From the NCBI GenBank assembly GCA_003971905.1, contig RSEE01000043.1:1-64000 (forward strand): 64,000 nt of DNA, given 5' to 3'. Position 1 is the first letter of the stretch; each line of letters opens with the position of its first letter. A program made the translations under genes and the position numbers. The notes under the pieces are model-generated. The model did no database searches. It was not told where the DNA came from and saw only the letters and a list, made by a program, of their open reading frames with translations. Of this stretch, positions 11,580-24,700 are shown piece by piece. Source of the stretch: Moniliella sp. 'wahieum' (lineage: Eukaryota; Basidiomycota; Moniliellomycetes; Moniliellales; Moniliellaceae).

Positions 11580-14500
11580 ATGAGCGCACTTCCAGGCCAC
11601 AGCGACCGCCCCGAGCCAGCAGCCAGCCCCCTCCCCCCCGACGACGACTTTGACGACGGCAACATTGCTGCTGCTCTCGACGACCACAAGCCCAAGCACA
11701 AGCCTAGCCCCACCCCCGATCACACACCTCAGTCTCAGCCCCAGCCCCCGCCTCTCGCAGCCCCCCTCGACCTTCCCGCCACAGCAACGGCTCCCGACGC
11801 ACCTGATCATCACGATATGGAAGAACCTCCTCCCGAGGACGAGGACGATGGCGATATTGGTCTTGTCGCATCCCCGCCATCGTCTCCACGACCACAACCC
11901 CCCACTCAGCCCGCTCCCTCGACCAAGATTAATCCTCAGTCCGTGCCTCCGTCTCCGCATCATTCCCAGATCGTGCGCCAGTCATCGCTCAAGGCCAAGG
12001 GGTTGGACGAAGAAGTTAACGACACATCACCCGCGGCGTCACGCACACCCTCGCCTGCACCCGCCCCTGCTCCTACTACATCTGGGGAAAGTTCTGCCTC
12101 TCCTTCTGAGCCTCTTGCTGAGCCTTCACCCCCCAACACCCCTTCGACTCCCGAAGAGTCACTCAAACCGCATGTTCCCAGTGGTGTCTCCCTCACCACC
12201 AGCCCGGCGGTCGAGGAAGATCATAAGGCTCAGCTTACCCCGGCGGTTGAGGAAGATCATAAGGCGGAGCCTACCCCTCGTGCGTCAAGGGAGTCGAATC
12301 GGTCCTCAACCACACCTCGTGGCTCAGTTGAAGACAAACCCTCTCTCCCTCAGAGCCGAGTTGTGGTTGTTGTGCCAGAACCGGAATCCACAGACCCCAA
12401 AGCTAAAGGAAAGGGGAAAGCCTCGCCTTCGAAGGGAGACAACACCACTAAGCGGGGTAAGAAGGACAAGGACAAGAGCAAGGAAGAGGAAGAGGAAGAG
12501 GAACGCAACCCTCTCAATTTGCGCGAAAGCGATCTGCTCCGGGTGAAGGCGCGGATGGAACGAGGCTGGGGTCGGGCTGCGTCGCCAGTAAAGGAGGAGG
12601 AAGAGGTGGACGTGATGGCCGACGATGACGACGGGTGGCAAGAGATGCCGGTAATGCGGACGATTAATGAGGAAACCGAGGCGTACAATGTCCTAGACGA
12701 GGAAGATCGTAAGCGGCTTCACTTTCGTGTGCCATCACCCGAGAGAGTTGCGGCCGCCGCGGCCGAATTGCCCCCCGCCCTTCCCGATCCCAAGCGAGGC
12801 CATGCTCGTATGGGTTCCAAAAGTAAGCGTCGTTCCCTGTTAGGCGCTGGGAATGCGACGGGACAAACGCTTGGCGTGTACGACGCTCGTGGATACGAGT
12901 GGCGGGCCCGGCCCGAGTCCGACTCGGAAGGGGCGGATGATGATGATGAGGATGCGCATCTGGATGAGATGGGGCCCGGACGTGGGTACACTCAAGTGCA
13001 TCTGGACGAGGACGAGGAGGCTGAGCAGCTGTATGCTGCGACCGAGTACCTCTTCTCCAATGTCGACCGCAACCCGTATTCGGAAAAGCCGGCGGTCGAT
13101 GCCGCTGCACAGATGAACACCGCCAAGGATTCCTGAGCGAGGGGCAACGAATTGCGTATGTAGGGTTGTGTGCGCTTCTCGCACGGCAAGTAAGTGAAAC
13201 CCCGCTGCTTGTCCCTCCACCCTCAGCGAAGAGCAAGAAACCTCCTCCGCCCGACTTGGGCAAACCCAACCGCGCGTTAGCCACAGCACTGGACAGCGGC
13301 CACGCGTGGATCACAGATGTGCTGGCCAAACTCTATCTTCATATGGATATTGCCCCCCTGAACAAACCATGATTGCGCAACTGGGTCAACATGGTGTGCT
13401 TCCCTCAGACCTGGCACCGACCCTGATCACAACCCAAACGATCGACAATCCCGACTTTGATCCGGACGCGCTTGCGGAGCGGGAAAAGGAGGAGGAAGAC
13501 CGGACGGAAGTGCAGGCTCTAAGCCAAGCCGTCGACGGGGCCCAGTCCACAACTCCATCCGCCGAGGAGCCCGACGAGGCCACGCTCGTTGGCGATCCTT
13601 CTCTCTCTACGGACCTACGTCTGAGCCAGGATGAGGAGACAGGGGTCAAACCGGCCTTGCTCGATCCCAACTCGGCGGCGCAGGGCAACATTGGGGAACT
13701 TCGTGGGCACACCGAGTGGGCAGTGCGCCACACACACAAGAACATGGCCCCTCTTCCCATGCATGGCGCGCCCAATGAGCCCGTGGGCCCCACCCCCGAC
13801 TCTGGGTCGGCTGATGCACCGGCCGCAGGCAATCAGCCCCCCCCCTCGGGCGTTGCTGGGGACGACAAAGGGACGCTGGCCACAGCCCCAACGGCCTTGG
13901 CGGGTGTCAGTACCGAGGTGACCTCTGCTGATCGAACCATCACGCTCGACCTGCGTTGGACCGTGCTGTGCGATCTGTTTTTGTTGGTCACGTTTGATGC
14001 GGACTACGATGCGCGGAGCCGAACATTACTGGAGCAGGTGGCGGCAGCGTTGGGGTTGAGCGCACTGGATGTGACCAAATTTGAGACGCGGATTGCAGAG
14101 ACGCTGGAGATTGATGATGGCGCTGCTCGTCATTTGCGCTTGCGCGACCGGCAAGCGATCCAGAAACGCGCCGCTGCGGCCAAGCGGCGGCGGTTGCTCA
14201 TGATGGGCCTGGCTACCATTGGCGGCGGCGTGGTGTTAGGGCTGAGTGCTGGGCTGCTGGCGCCCATCATTGGGGTTGGGTTGGGCGCTGCGTTCAGTAC
14301 GATTGGTATTGGGGGCACGTCAGCATTTTTTGGTGGCGCAGGCGGTGCGGCAGTCATCACCACCACCGCCACCCTTGCTGGTGGCGGCATGGCAGGCAAC
14401 AGTATGGGTCGTCGAACGCGCGCGGTCAAGGTGTTCGAGTTCAAACCGGTTCACAGTAACAATCGCTTTCGCTGCATTCTCGGCATTCCTGGGTACGTTT

Positions 14501-16478
14501 TCCCCTTCCAGCCTTCTATTTTGATGTGCACCCGAGCTAATCATTGATGAACAGGTTTATGAACGGTGCCCAAGATGATCCCCGTCTCCCCTTTAGTACG
14601 GTGGATAGCATGATGGGCGACCTGTTCAGTGTGCTGTGGGAGCCGGATTTGATGCGCGAGATGGGTGCAGCGATGGGCATCTTGTGGAACGAAACGGTTG
14701 CTGCTGGAATTCAACAGCTGTTAGCGGCCACCGTGGCAGGCAGCTTGATTGGTGCGTTGACCTGGCCTTTGTGGCTCAGCAAGCTGTCGTACTTGATTGA
14801 CAATCCTTGGTCCAACTCGCTCGACCGCGCCAAGGCAGCGGGGCTGATCCTGGCGGATGTGATCGTGCATCGCCAGATGGGCTCGCGGCCGTTGACATTG
14901 GTTGCGTTTAGCCTGGGCGCCCGTGTCATTTTCTATGCGTTGCGAGAACTGTATCGGATAAACGGGTTTGGGCTGGTACAGGATGTCTACCTTGTCGGGG
15001 CTCCCGTGACGGCGAGCGACAAGGTGTGGCGCCAAGTGCGCTCCGTTGTCGCTGGCCGGTTTGTCAATGGCTATTCTAAGACCGATTGGATCTTGGGCTA
15101 CCTGCACCGTGCCACTTCGGGCGGTTTGGCGTCCGTCGCCGGCTTGCACCCCATCACCGGCGCACCTGCCGTGGACAATGTGGACCTGACGCAAATCGTG
15201 CCGGGTCACTTGGCATACCGAGCCTTAATGCCACTGGTCCTGGGCGAGCTGGGCTTCCGCACCACGGCCGATTACTTTGACGAGCCCGAAGATCTGTCCA
15301 AGATTCCAGAGAGGGAGGTACGACCGATGACAGAGGAAGAGCTGCGGGGAGCGGTGCATGAGTTAAACTATGCCTCGGCCGGGGACGAGGAGAAGATTGC
15401 CACGGCGATTGCAGCGGCACAGGCGGCCAAGGGGCCGCCACCACCGCCGACCAAGACGAATGCGTTTGCCAACTTTTTCAAGCGAAGCAGCAAAAAGTCC
15501 TCGACCCCAGCGGCTACGCCCACTCGGCCAAACGGGGTGGCTAGCCCCCCACGGAAAGCCAAGGCAGCGGCGGCAAGCGCACCGGATTATGATTACGATG
15601 AGGACGTGGATGTGGAGGGCGAAGTGCGGGAGGACGATGGCCCACTGGAGCCGGAAGAGAAGCACGACACGCCTTCCTCTTCCCGCACATCCCTCACCTT
15701 GGTGGGCCCGAGCCAGGCTCGGTTCGATCCCGACGCCATTCTGGCCGAACTGCGCAGTGCTGGGATCGAGGTCAAGGAGTTGCCGTCCAACATGCCTATT
15801 CCCAAGTCAGCCCGCCCGCGGCGCGGACAAACAGTGTACCGGCCCCCGTCGCCACGTCACCTTCGACATCCACCTTGTCGCTGGCCGCCTCTACCGCCTC
15901 GGCTCCTGTCTCCACTACCCTGACCGATGGCGCAAAGCGAAAGACCTACACCGAATCCAACTTATCCTCAGTCTGGGGCGAGGCGGACCTTGCTGCGCCC
16001 GTCAGCGCGTATGGCTCTACCACCCGTCTTTCCGCACTGGCGCCCGAGGTGAGGAGAGAAAGTTCCGGTGGCGGTCTGGGCGCTTGGGGGGAATCCAGCA
16101 CGCACCTACCTTCTCTCCCTGCCGTATCCAACGTTCGTTCGGGTCGGTGGGGGAAGCCGAGACCAGCGAGGGGGCGGAACTATCGCACGGACTCGCTTCG
16201 CCCCCCTCTGTACCCCGTCTTCCTCCCTCCTCACCTGTCGGACTGCGCAGCCTCTCCCTCGTCCCCCCCGCTAGCACCGCTAGCACCGCTAGTACCACCA
16301 ACCTCGCTTCCCCGCGCTGGGGACTGCGACCGCCACTGGTTCCTCCGCCCCGGGCGTCGCACTGCCCCTCGACTTGGACCTCCCCTTGCCCCCGCCCCCG
16401 GCCACACCGACGCTCACGTTTGGCGCGCAGGATGGCGAGATCACATTGCAAGAGGATGAGAATCCGTGGGGGTCGTGA
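11580..16478 (+). CDS. Mil1/TMCO4-like membrane lipase (DUF726)
   Basis: A large DUF726 family protein, related to human TMCO4 and yeast Mil1 (YFL034W), predicted alpha/beta-hydrolases of internal membranes. The N-terminal ~600 residues are acidic, Ser/Pro-rich and low-complexity (from ATG 11580). The conserved part begins at LSEGQRIAYVGLCALLARQ (about 13130). A hydrophobic Gly-rich double segment (MMGLATIGGGVVLGLSAG and following) lies at about 14200-14400. The catalytic region GLVQDVYLVGAPVTAS with nucleophile elbow AFSLG is at about 14910-15020. An intron at 14493-14554 has a GTACGT donor, CTAAT branch and CAG acceptor; another of ~37 nt lies near 13190. The C-terminus is disordered and ends NPWGS. 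About six frame changes are needed, including losses in a T run near 13131 and a C run near 13355. The elbow has Ala where relatives usually have Gly. Confidence 0.85.
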
Positions 16479-17184
16479 CGGCTTGCGCACAGCGCCCAGA
16501 GCATGCATGCGGCGTGAGGGGACGGAGGAGGACCTCGATTGGCAGTTGCTGGAGGGTTCGGCTGTAGCGTACCCTACCGTACCCTACCTACCTACCTAGC
16601 TACCTACCTACTTTCTTCTCATTCCCATCGAATCAATTGTGCTACCCATCTATCAAGTCACGGTGCAGCGTCCGGGCCAATAGGCCCAGGCGCGTTTTTA
16701 GGTCGCAGCGTAGCGCAATGAGATGCATTCATCCGTCGCTCCTCGTTTCGCCTCCTCTCACCTCACACGGTCGGTTTGTTGGTGGTCGAGTACCGTGGAG
16801 CCTAAGCTAGTGATCAGTAGCTGGACGTTCAACCAGGGCAGAGCGGATGAGAGTGAGGTAGGAGCCTCTACCTGCCCAAACCAGTACCAGAGGATTAGAG
16901 AAAGGAGCCTATCAAGCCAAGAACCAAGCTTCGACCGATCAAAGAGCAAATAAGGCCTAGGGGCCGACATGGTATAGAATTGTTCGTGCGGATGAAGACA
17001 GGGATGGGTCAGACAGCGTTCTCAAAACAGATGCGCAAGATGAGGAAATGCGAGCAACGAAGGAAGAAGTGTGTTGGTGTGTGTGGAATGGGGGGGGGGG
17101 GTGACAAGAACGCCAATTATAATAGGTAACATGTAAATGGAAAGCCAGAAGGGAAGGGAAGGTGCACCCCACCACATCCGTCAC
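16479..17184. other. Intergenic region between convergent genes
   Basis: Contains a CTAC microsatellite near 16566-16612 and a G run near 17090-17101. No gene seen. Confidence 0.55.
16566..16612. repeat. (CTAC)n microsatellite
   Basis: Imperfect CTAC/CCTA repeats just after the Mil1-like stop codon. Confidence 0.8.
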
Positions 17185-18897
17185 CTACACGCTTGACACC
17201 GGGACGGCTTGCGGTGCCATGCCGAACGTCGGTGTAGGTACGTTGAGCAGGGCCTGGAGCTGAGCTTGGGCTGCGGCCTGCGCTTGCAGTTGCGCTTGCG
17301 CTTGAACATGTGCTTGAACTTGGGCTTGGATCTGGGCCTGGGCAAGGAGTTGAGTCTGGAGCTGGGTCTGGAGCTGGGTCTGGAGCTGAGCCTGAAGCTG
17401 AGCCTGGAGTTGAGCCTGCAACTGGGCCTGCAACTGGGCTTGGAGCTGAGCCTTGGCTTGGGTTTCAAGCTGCATGCGCATCTGCTTCTCGACTTTGGCC
17501 TGGGCGCAGGCCAAGCTATGCGCATACGCCTGGACCGACGTCGTGGCCAACATGTCTGGGTGCGCCGGTAAACTCGCTTGGGCCTTGGTAAGGGTCTGCA
17601 GCCAACGTGCCAGCAGCTGCGGTGGCACCAGCTGTTCGCTGCTGCTGGCCTGCGCGGGCGACCAGGTGGGCCCAGGGGTGGCGGTGGGATACTGCGGTGC
17701 GCCCGTGGGAGGCGTGTAAGTAAATCCCGACGACGGTACCAAAGGCACCGACGAGGCTACCGCCGGAGCTGGCGCCGCTTTCTGTGCCGGGAGCTGTGCA
17801 AAGGGCGATGTTGGTGGAGTGGGCAGCGCGTAGCTCGTAAACGGCGCAGTGGGAGGGAGGGGCGAGCCGTTCTCTACCAAAGGCGCGGCAGGTGGTGTAG
17901 GAGTCACCGCTGCGGGGGCCGAAGTCAAGCCGTCCTGTGGCGATCGACGGGGGCAAGCACGGGCAAGCTGAACCATTCGGGTCATCTCGCGTGACCGGAA
18001 GGCGAGCAACGCCTCGGACCGTGCCTTGAACTGCCTCAGCTCGTCGGGGCTGACAAGAATGGAGTAACCGAGACCGCGCCAAAATGCCAGCTCCATCTGA
18101 GTTACTGTGCGAGGGGAAGGAAGCTGGGCCAAGGAAGCCCACGTCTTGGCTGTATACGTGTGGTCCTCGAGCAGCTTATTGGCCAAAATCAGAGCAGACA
18201 CCGAGACACGGTACTCGACACCAACCACACGTCGGCTGTAATGTGGGGCTGGCGGCACTTGAAGCGGTACACGAGTACCCTGGCAAAGACAAACAGGCAA
18301 TGCACGTCAGCATACATCAAAACGCGGCCCACAGCAACAGGAGGGGTGGGGGGGAAGAACGTACAAGGCTGTGTATAAGGTCTCGGTCGTTGCACGGAGC
18401 GATCGAATCAGGTCGCGGACACAAGCGACAAAGGCCGTTCTTGGCTGAAAGCGGCGCAAGACTGCGCGCACCTCCGGGGCTGCGCAGCCACGACAGGCGA
18501 GATTGGTTCGGTGGCAACAAGAGGGGGGATGGCGCATGGGTGAGCGGGGCGAAGGTGGAGCTGGGCTCGGCGGAGAGAGGGAGCTGGGCAGGGGCGGGGG
18601 TGAACCAAAGAAAGCAGACCAATTCGCAAAACCATTGAGCGAGCTGGGTGGAGGTCTGGGATGGCCGTGTGGGGCGGAAGCGCTTGGATGGCGGGGCGAG
18701 CCCGTTGGGCCATTGGGAGACGGGGCGGGGGGCAGGGGGTGGGGCGTGGACGGTGGCGGTAGGAGCAGCCGGGGGGGCAGAGGTAGAAACAGAGGGGGAA
18801 AGGAGGGGGAGGAGTAGGCGGGGCGCGTCCGCCTGCCCAGCAGGCTGGAAATAGTGCCGGGTGCGCAGGACGAGGAGCGGGAGCGGGGCGCAGTCAT
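17185..18897 (-). CDS. Pho85-type cyclin with Gln/Leu repeat tail
   Basis: A cyclin of the PCL/Pho80 type, which activates the CDK Pho85. Exon 1 (18365-18897) encodes a Pro/Ser-rich N-terminus and the first cyclin helices (FVACVRDLIRSL, ATTETLYTAL). An 85-nt intron (18280-18364; GTACGT donor, GCCAG acceptor) follows. Exon 2 continues the box: EYRVSVSALILANKLLEDHTYTAKTW, then MELAFWRGLGYSILVS, the diagnostic PCL-type segment. One base is missing early in exon 2 (about 18255-18265) between LVYR and LQVPPAPHYS. After a Pro/Thr-rich linker, the C-terminus is a run of about 20 LQ/AQ-type units at roughly 17220-17470 and ends PVSSV. Such a tail is not part of the cyclin fold and may mediate self-association. 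Which PCL subfamily is not clear. An ATGCAT array lies 198 bp upstream. Confidence 0.85.
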
Positions 18898-19094
18898 GAT
18901 GGGCGGGGGCGGAGGGAGGCGGAGACCGAGTACGAAGAGGACGAGGGCAAGGAAGAGGAAGTGGAGGAAGAGAAAGAGAAGAGGAAGGCGGTGGTGGGAA
19001 AGATGCTACGGCTGTCCTACTGTATTATACCAGATCGCCACGCCGTCGGCCGTCTGCAAGGGGACAGAGTGTGCCAGGGTGCCGCAGGGTGCAG

Positions 19095-19112
19095 TGATCA
19101 TGCATCATGCAT
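19095..19112. repeat. ATGCAT heptamer array
   Basis: GCATCAT-type units, about 2.5 copies, 198 bp upstream of the cyclin ATG. Confidence 0.75.
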
Positions 19113-19458
19113 GGCGCACCATGCGTCATCCACTGGCTGGCTGCGGAGGTGCGTGCGGCGTGGCAGTGCGAAGCGGAGCGCCGACGCAGCGCAGGAGAGC
19201 GCAGGAGAGCGCAAGCGAGCGCAGGGCAGCGCAGCACACTGCGCAGCGGGTCACCGATCGCCGAGCACAGGTGGCCTGCACAGGTCAGAATGCAGAATGC
19301 AGAATGCCGGCCATACGCCATGGCGGCGCGGGGGCGCAGTGGCGTGCAGGGGCAGGAGAGCGCAGGAGAGCGCAGGCCCCGCGCGGCGCCAGTGGAGCGA
19401 CGAGACGTGTGGGCCGCGGGGCAACCAAATCCATTCTGCCCATTCGACGAACGACGGT

Positions 19459-19505
19459 GCATGCATCATACATCATGCATCACGCATCACGCATCATGCA
19501 TCGCC
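19459..19505. repeat. GCATCAT/GCATCAC heptamer array
   Basis: About six 7-bp units with slight variation (GCATCAT, ACATCAT, GCATCAC). Confidence 0.85.
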
Positions 19506-21709
19506 GCGCAGTTCTGACTTGGCAAATTCACCGCGCATTCGCTTGATTAGCTTGATTAGGTCGTCAGTTCTTGCGCTTCCACGAGTCTACATCACCGATT
19601 GGCGTTCGATAGCACGGCGGCACTCTGCCTGCACGCCGCACCCTCTCGCCCAGCCTGCCGACGGCGTGGCTCCCCAGCGGGCGCTTCTAATCACCTCACC
19701 AGCCACGCCACAGGCCCGCCAGGCGCCCGCCTCCCGCCCACTGGTCCCACTCGCCCCTCCCATCCCACATCCGCGCCATATGCGTCCCCCGCTTCCTGCC
19801 GCCTTGCCACCCGCCCCGCGCGGCACAGCGCCCGTGCTGCCGTCCGCTGCCGAATCCGGATTGCGCTCCGCCGCCTCAGCGTCACGCGTCCCGCGTCCCT
19901 CGTCACTCGCGTCACCACCACTGAGCATGTGCATATCAACCGCTGGGGCTGGGGACAGCTGTAAATTACACGCCTGGCCCAGGTCATCGATCCGGTCCTC
20001 GGCAATCGAGAATCCTCTGACATCGCACCTCTGACTGGGTCTGGCGAGTCGACCAAACGGCGAGTGCCCTCCCTCCTAAGACCGTCGAGGACGGTCCGTT
20101 TCCATCGGGGTCCGGTTGTGTCACGCCTCACGCGTGCCGCTTCCTCGTCTGCATCATCAATCTTTTTGAGCGCGGTGTGTCACCGGCACCACGCTGAGCA
20201 GCATGTAAAGCTTGTAAAGGTCAGCCAGTCATAAGTTTCTCAGCCTCTCAGTCGAGCGCATGTCATGCGTTCCTCGATCATTGATCGGCCCAACGCCCAT
20301 CGTTCGTCGGAGCGTCAATAACACGTCAGCGTCTAGCTGCGGTCGCTGGGCGAAGAGCACGAACGGCACATAGATATTAGATCCTCTTCAGGCTGTGGCG
20401 GAGCGACAATCGACGCCCGCATGAGGCCCGACGACACAAGCGCCGTTCTGCCAAGAACAAAGCCTGCCAGTGTATCATGTAGCAACTAGCGCAGCACGTA
20501 GCACATACTAGCACACCGCGAGGGTGCATGTGCCTGTAACAGTAACACGATCACAAAAGGTGCCTATAGTGGAGCAGAGCATACCAAAGAAACTAAGGGA
20601 AAAGAGAAATGGCGTCGTTCCCCACAGTGCTCTCGGAGCTTCGTTGTTTTTGTCTGGCTAGTCTCAGGAAGGCGCTCCCCCGGAGCGGCTCCGCGGCTCA
20701 GCGCCAGCCCTGCTGAGCCTCGGCCTCTCCGGGCCTCGACAAACTGAACATGAGCCCGTAATGAAAGGCCGCGGTGTTACAATGCGATGCATGAGCATGA
20801 TGCATGACACGGGCCAGCCGCCTTCTGTTGTTTATCACATCTTGCGTCTTACATTCATTACAGCTTTACGCCATTGAATTTCCAGCTTAAGGCCGTGGGT
20901 CATACCAATTACTAGTTACTGCTCCCGCCCACCTTTGCGGTGCACGACGCCATAATAAGAGGATGGAATGGTGTGTGCGCTGACCCGCTGGTGGCGGCCG
21001 CGGCGTCGCCTGGCGTAGCCGCCGAGCCATAGGCCGATTCAAGCCGAGCGTTGAACCTCAGCTTCAGCCTCAGCGGCTGAGTGCTGGCCTGCGCCGGCGT
21101 GTGACATGGGACGCGTGACGCGCTGACTGAGGTAGCACCCACACGGGCGCACTAGGGCGGGGCGAAATGTCAAACGCGTCCAACTGAACCCACGCCACGC
21201 CAGGTCCCGCTGTGTGAGATCTGAGTCACCTCTGAATTTGAGAGAGCCAGCATGCAACAGAAGGCTGGCCGCGGAGCTGGGCAGGCTGGGCAGTGGCTGG
21301 GCAGGCGCGAGAGGGTTGGGCGCTGGATTGCGGGGCCAGGGAAAAGAGCGGGATGGAAATTCAATTTGGGTTGCCGGGGATCCCGCCTTAGTTACCGGTT
21401 ACTGGTTATGTGGTAAGCACCGAGTATGAAATGTCCCGCCGCCACACCCACACCCCACCAAAGCCGAGCGGCGGAGTAAGGAGCAAAGGAGCAGGCAAAT
21501 GCAGCTTACATCCGTCGTATGCTGCGCAGCAGGAAGGAAAAGCAGCGCTCCCCTACACTTGCCCTCTGCTCGGGTGGGTTGCAGACGAGGCAGCCAACGG
21601 CATGAATCATGAATCTTGCGTGCACGTGGGAAAGGTGATGCAGACGTGGGACTATCGACTATCGGTTGTCCCATGTCCTGGGCGCATGGTAGGGCAAATG
21701 AAGCTCATC

Positions 21710-21723
21710 AAGCTTCAAGCTTC
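21710..21723. repeat. AAGCTTC heptamer x2
   Basis: Two perfect AAGCTTC units inside the gene-poor region. Confidence 0.75.
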
Positions 21724-24700
21724 AACGTGGTCGAGGGGTCGGCCGGTGCATGGTGCGACAGCACGCTAGCCCCAAGGCAGGCACAGAGCACTCGGCACGA
21801 GCTGGGCCCTGCCTGGCCTACCTAGGCCTAAGCGATGTCCATGGACATGGTACACAACACTCGGCCACTGCCACCCAATGCGACACGGCCAGGAACGAGG
21901 CGGGCACACTGGCCCTGTGCCCGACGTGATCCAAACCCCGCTGCCTGTTGTCAGATCTCAATCGCACCAGGGACGAAGAAACTTGCCGTCCCTACCGCCC
22001 CCCTTGCTCCACCCAACAAAAAGAAGCCGGGTCGTCCGAGCACCACGCAGGAGAGCGCGGTACACATTACTGCCGCGGGCCAGGTACAGCCTCCCAGTCC
22101 CCGCTGCCCGCCCGAGGCTGAGTAGCTGGCAGAGCTTGCCGCTTCAACACCCAACGCCCAACATGCAACGCACGTACGAACGTCAACGTGTCAACATTCA
22201 ACGTATTCACCCCTTCACATGTACACGTGGTTGCCCAGCGGCCAGGCAAATACTTTGGCGTCAGGGCCTCAGGCCTTAGCCCCTCAGCACCGCAACGTTC
22301 AACACGTTCAACCTTGAAAGCCTTAGGCACCTCTCTCGTGCATCATGCAGCTTGAGTCGTTGAACCTGTCAGCGCGCCGGGCCTGAGATCTGGAACGGCC
22401 GCCTGTAGTGCGGAGCTTGTCTACTAATCTTAATCACAGGCCCACACAGGGCCAACCATCCAGCCACGCTTGTCCACAGCCAGTTCCTAGTTACTAGTAT
22501 ACCCTTTAGCTTCATTAGCTTCACTAGTAGTGACACAAATCCAATCCATTCCCCTCGCTCGCCCCTGGAGGGGAGGCAACCTGACGCGCGCGCCTGGCGC
22601 AGCAAGACGCAGCCAAATACAACAACTCCATATCGACCTAATAGCATTGGTGTATGTATGGTGATCGGGTGGCCGGCGACGCGGCGATGGGGGGCCGCTC
22701 ACGGTGATCTGCAACACCCCCCTGTTCACTGTTGAACCGTTCACAGCCGTTCACAACGTTCACAGCGTGCTGAGTGTGCTCGCTGAACAAGCTCTCAGCG
22801 CTCAGCTGAGCGCTGGATCGCTGAACGTTCCATCGAATGCGTTGAGACGGTTGAGCTTCAAGCTTCACGAGTTGTCTATAGTGGGATCTGGGAGTCCATG
22901 CGATCTTCAAGCTCCAGTCTTAGTTACTCTAAATATCCACATCAACGTTCGACAAGGCGATCAAAAACAAAGCAAAACGGAAGGGGTGGCGGTGAAGACA
23001 AAGGGAGAAGACGTGCGACATGGGAAGAAGAAGATATGCGGCGGGCTCTGTACGCGCGCACGCGCACGCGCGAGTGGCTTGGCTCTAGCTATACCATCAC
23101 ATCTCGACAATCGATCAGTATGTCACGCATCGCATGCAGACTCCATGGCAACAGGAACTTCGAGCTTGAGAAGAATTGTGGGAACGTTGTCGTTACCAGG
23201 GGGCCAAGAGCGAGGGGCAAGGGGGCAAAACCTCGCGCGTGCGAAGGCAGGAGCGCTTCAGCCGAAGAGCGCCCGAGAAACTAAGTCTGGATGTGGAAAG
23301 TGGAGTCGGCGGGTTACGCCGGTTACGCGTTAGGCCATAAAGTTTCACTGTGGATGCGCGCGGGGCTAGTGGAGCTTCCAACTGGAGGGGAGCGCGGAGA
23401 GTCCGCGGGGGCGTCAGCGAGGGCGATGCTGATGCGCTGAAGCCTATTGCCTCCATTGAACATTGCGGAGAGGAATTTCGAGCGTGTAAAAGACCCACAG
23501 AGTTTTTGGAGTCGCGCGAGCAGGCTCCGCGGGAGGGCAGTACTAGTGACGGCCATAGTATTGCTACTAGGTTGCCACTGGGCAAAAATTAAGTCCCTGA
23601 TGGCGAACGACAGGGTGTGAATCGTTGCCCCTTAACGCTAGCTTAACGATTCCTTTGGACCTGGGCGCATTGTTGGGAGAGATGGAGATGCACACGGAGA
23701 ATGCCTTGTTAAGATAATCGATCGGTAGGCCAGATGGCCAGATGGCCAGATGCAGCTCACATCGGCTCAATTACATGTATCGTTGTGGAACAAAAGGAGC
23801 GCAAGGAAACACCTTTGTAAGTCCTTTTCACTTTCCACAGCATCCCGACGAGGACTGGTGGTGATGCTTGTACGACCCACCATCCTTGAAACACATTGCA
23901 CGGCTAACAACAGATCTGGGAGCCGCCCCACCATTGAGCACAGTCTCGCCTCGGTCGTGGATGAATTGATGGGATTTTCACCGTACTGGATTGCTAAGGG
24001 CAACAAAATCCGACATGAACTGGAGCGAGGGAGAGAGTATTAGTGTCTCTCTCCGCTTTCGCCTCTATTACATTTCCCCAATCGCCTCGTACTAGGGTAA
24101 CAACACAGGTATATTAGTTGGATGCCCCACAGTATATACTAGCTGAACCTACTTAACCGTGGGAAACGCCGTATTCAATAGGCAATGTACTATAGTAGGT
24201 CCAACCATGCCGACCTCTACGTGTACGAGGTCCATAGGAGAGTATATGGAGAGAGTTACCGCCATGATAAACGACCCGGGGCCTAATATCCTCCAACCTA
24301 TGTGTGGCACCCGCTCGCCACAAACTTCGCATCTACCTGGACATACGACCGTGAGGCATCTCGGAAACTATACTATCGATACGCACCCCGTACTCGACTA
24401 TCTCCACTATTGCTCCCAACTTTTTGTGCGTAGGAATCGACACTCCTCCGGGCAAACATTGGCAATGTGGAATATCATCTCGCTATGCAAGACGACGGGT
24501 GTCTAGGCCACAGCTTTTTGCTTCTCCCTACAGCAAAACCTACCGTTCTGATAACCACACTCGCCTGACGGAGGAAATAGCGATCTTGACCAATGTAGGG
24601 GAACCTATAAACGCATAGGCAGTGTCACCTGGTGCGTTTCTACTCTAGTTTTACATAGGTTTCTCTTCCAGATGTACCTGACCCCCCACCCATATGTTTT

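Noticed and set aside
18961-20034. 357-codon open frame on + upstream of the cyclin gene
   Set aside because: It translates repeat DNA (GCATCAT and GCGCAGGAGA units) and has low-complexity His/Ala/Arg composition, as expected from the repeats and not from a protein gene.
23750-24043. 97-codon open frame that might be a transposon or host gene fragment
   Set aside because: I could match no conserved motif, terminal repeat or domain, so I left it unannotated.
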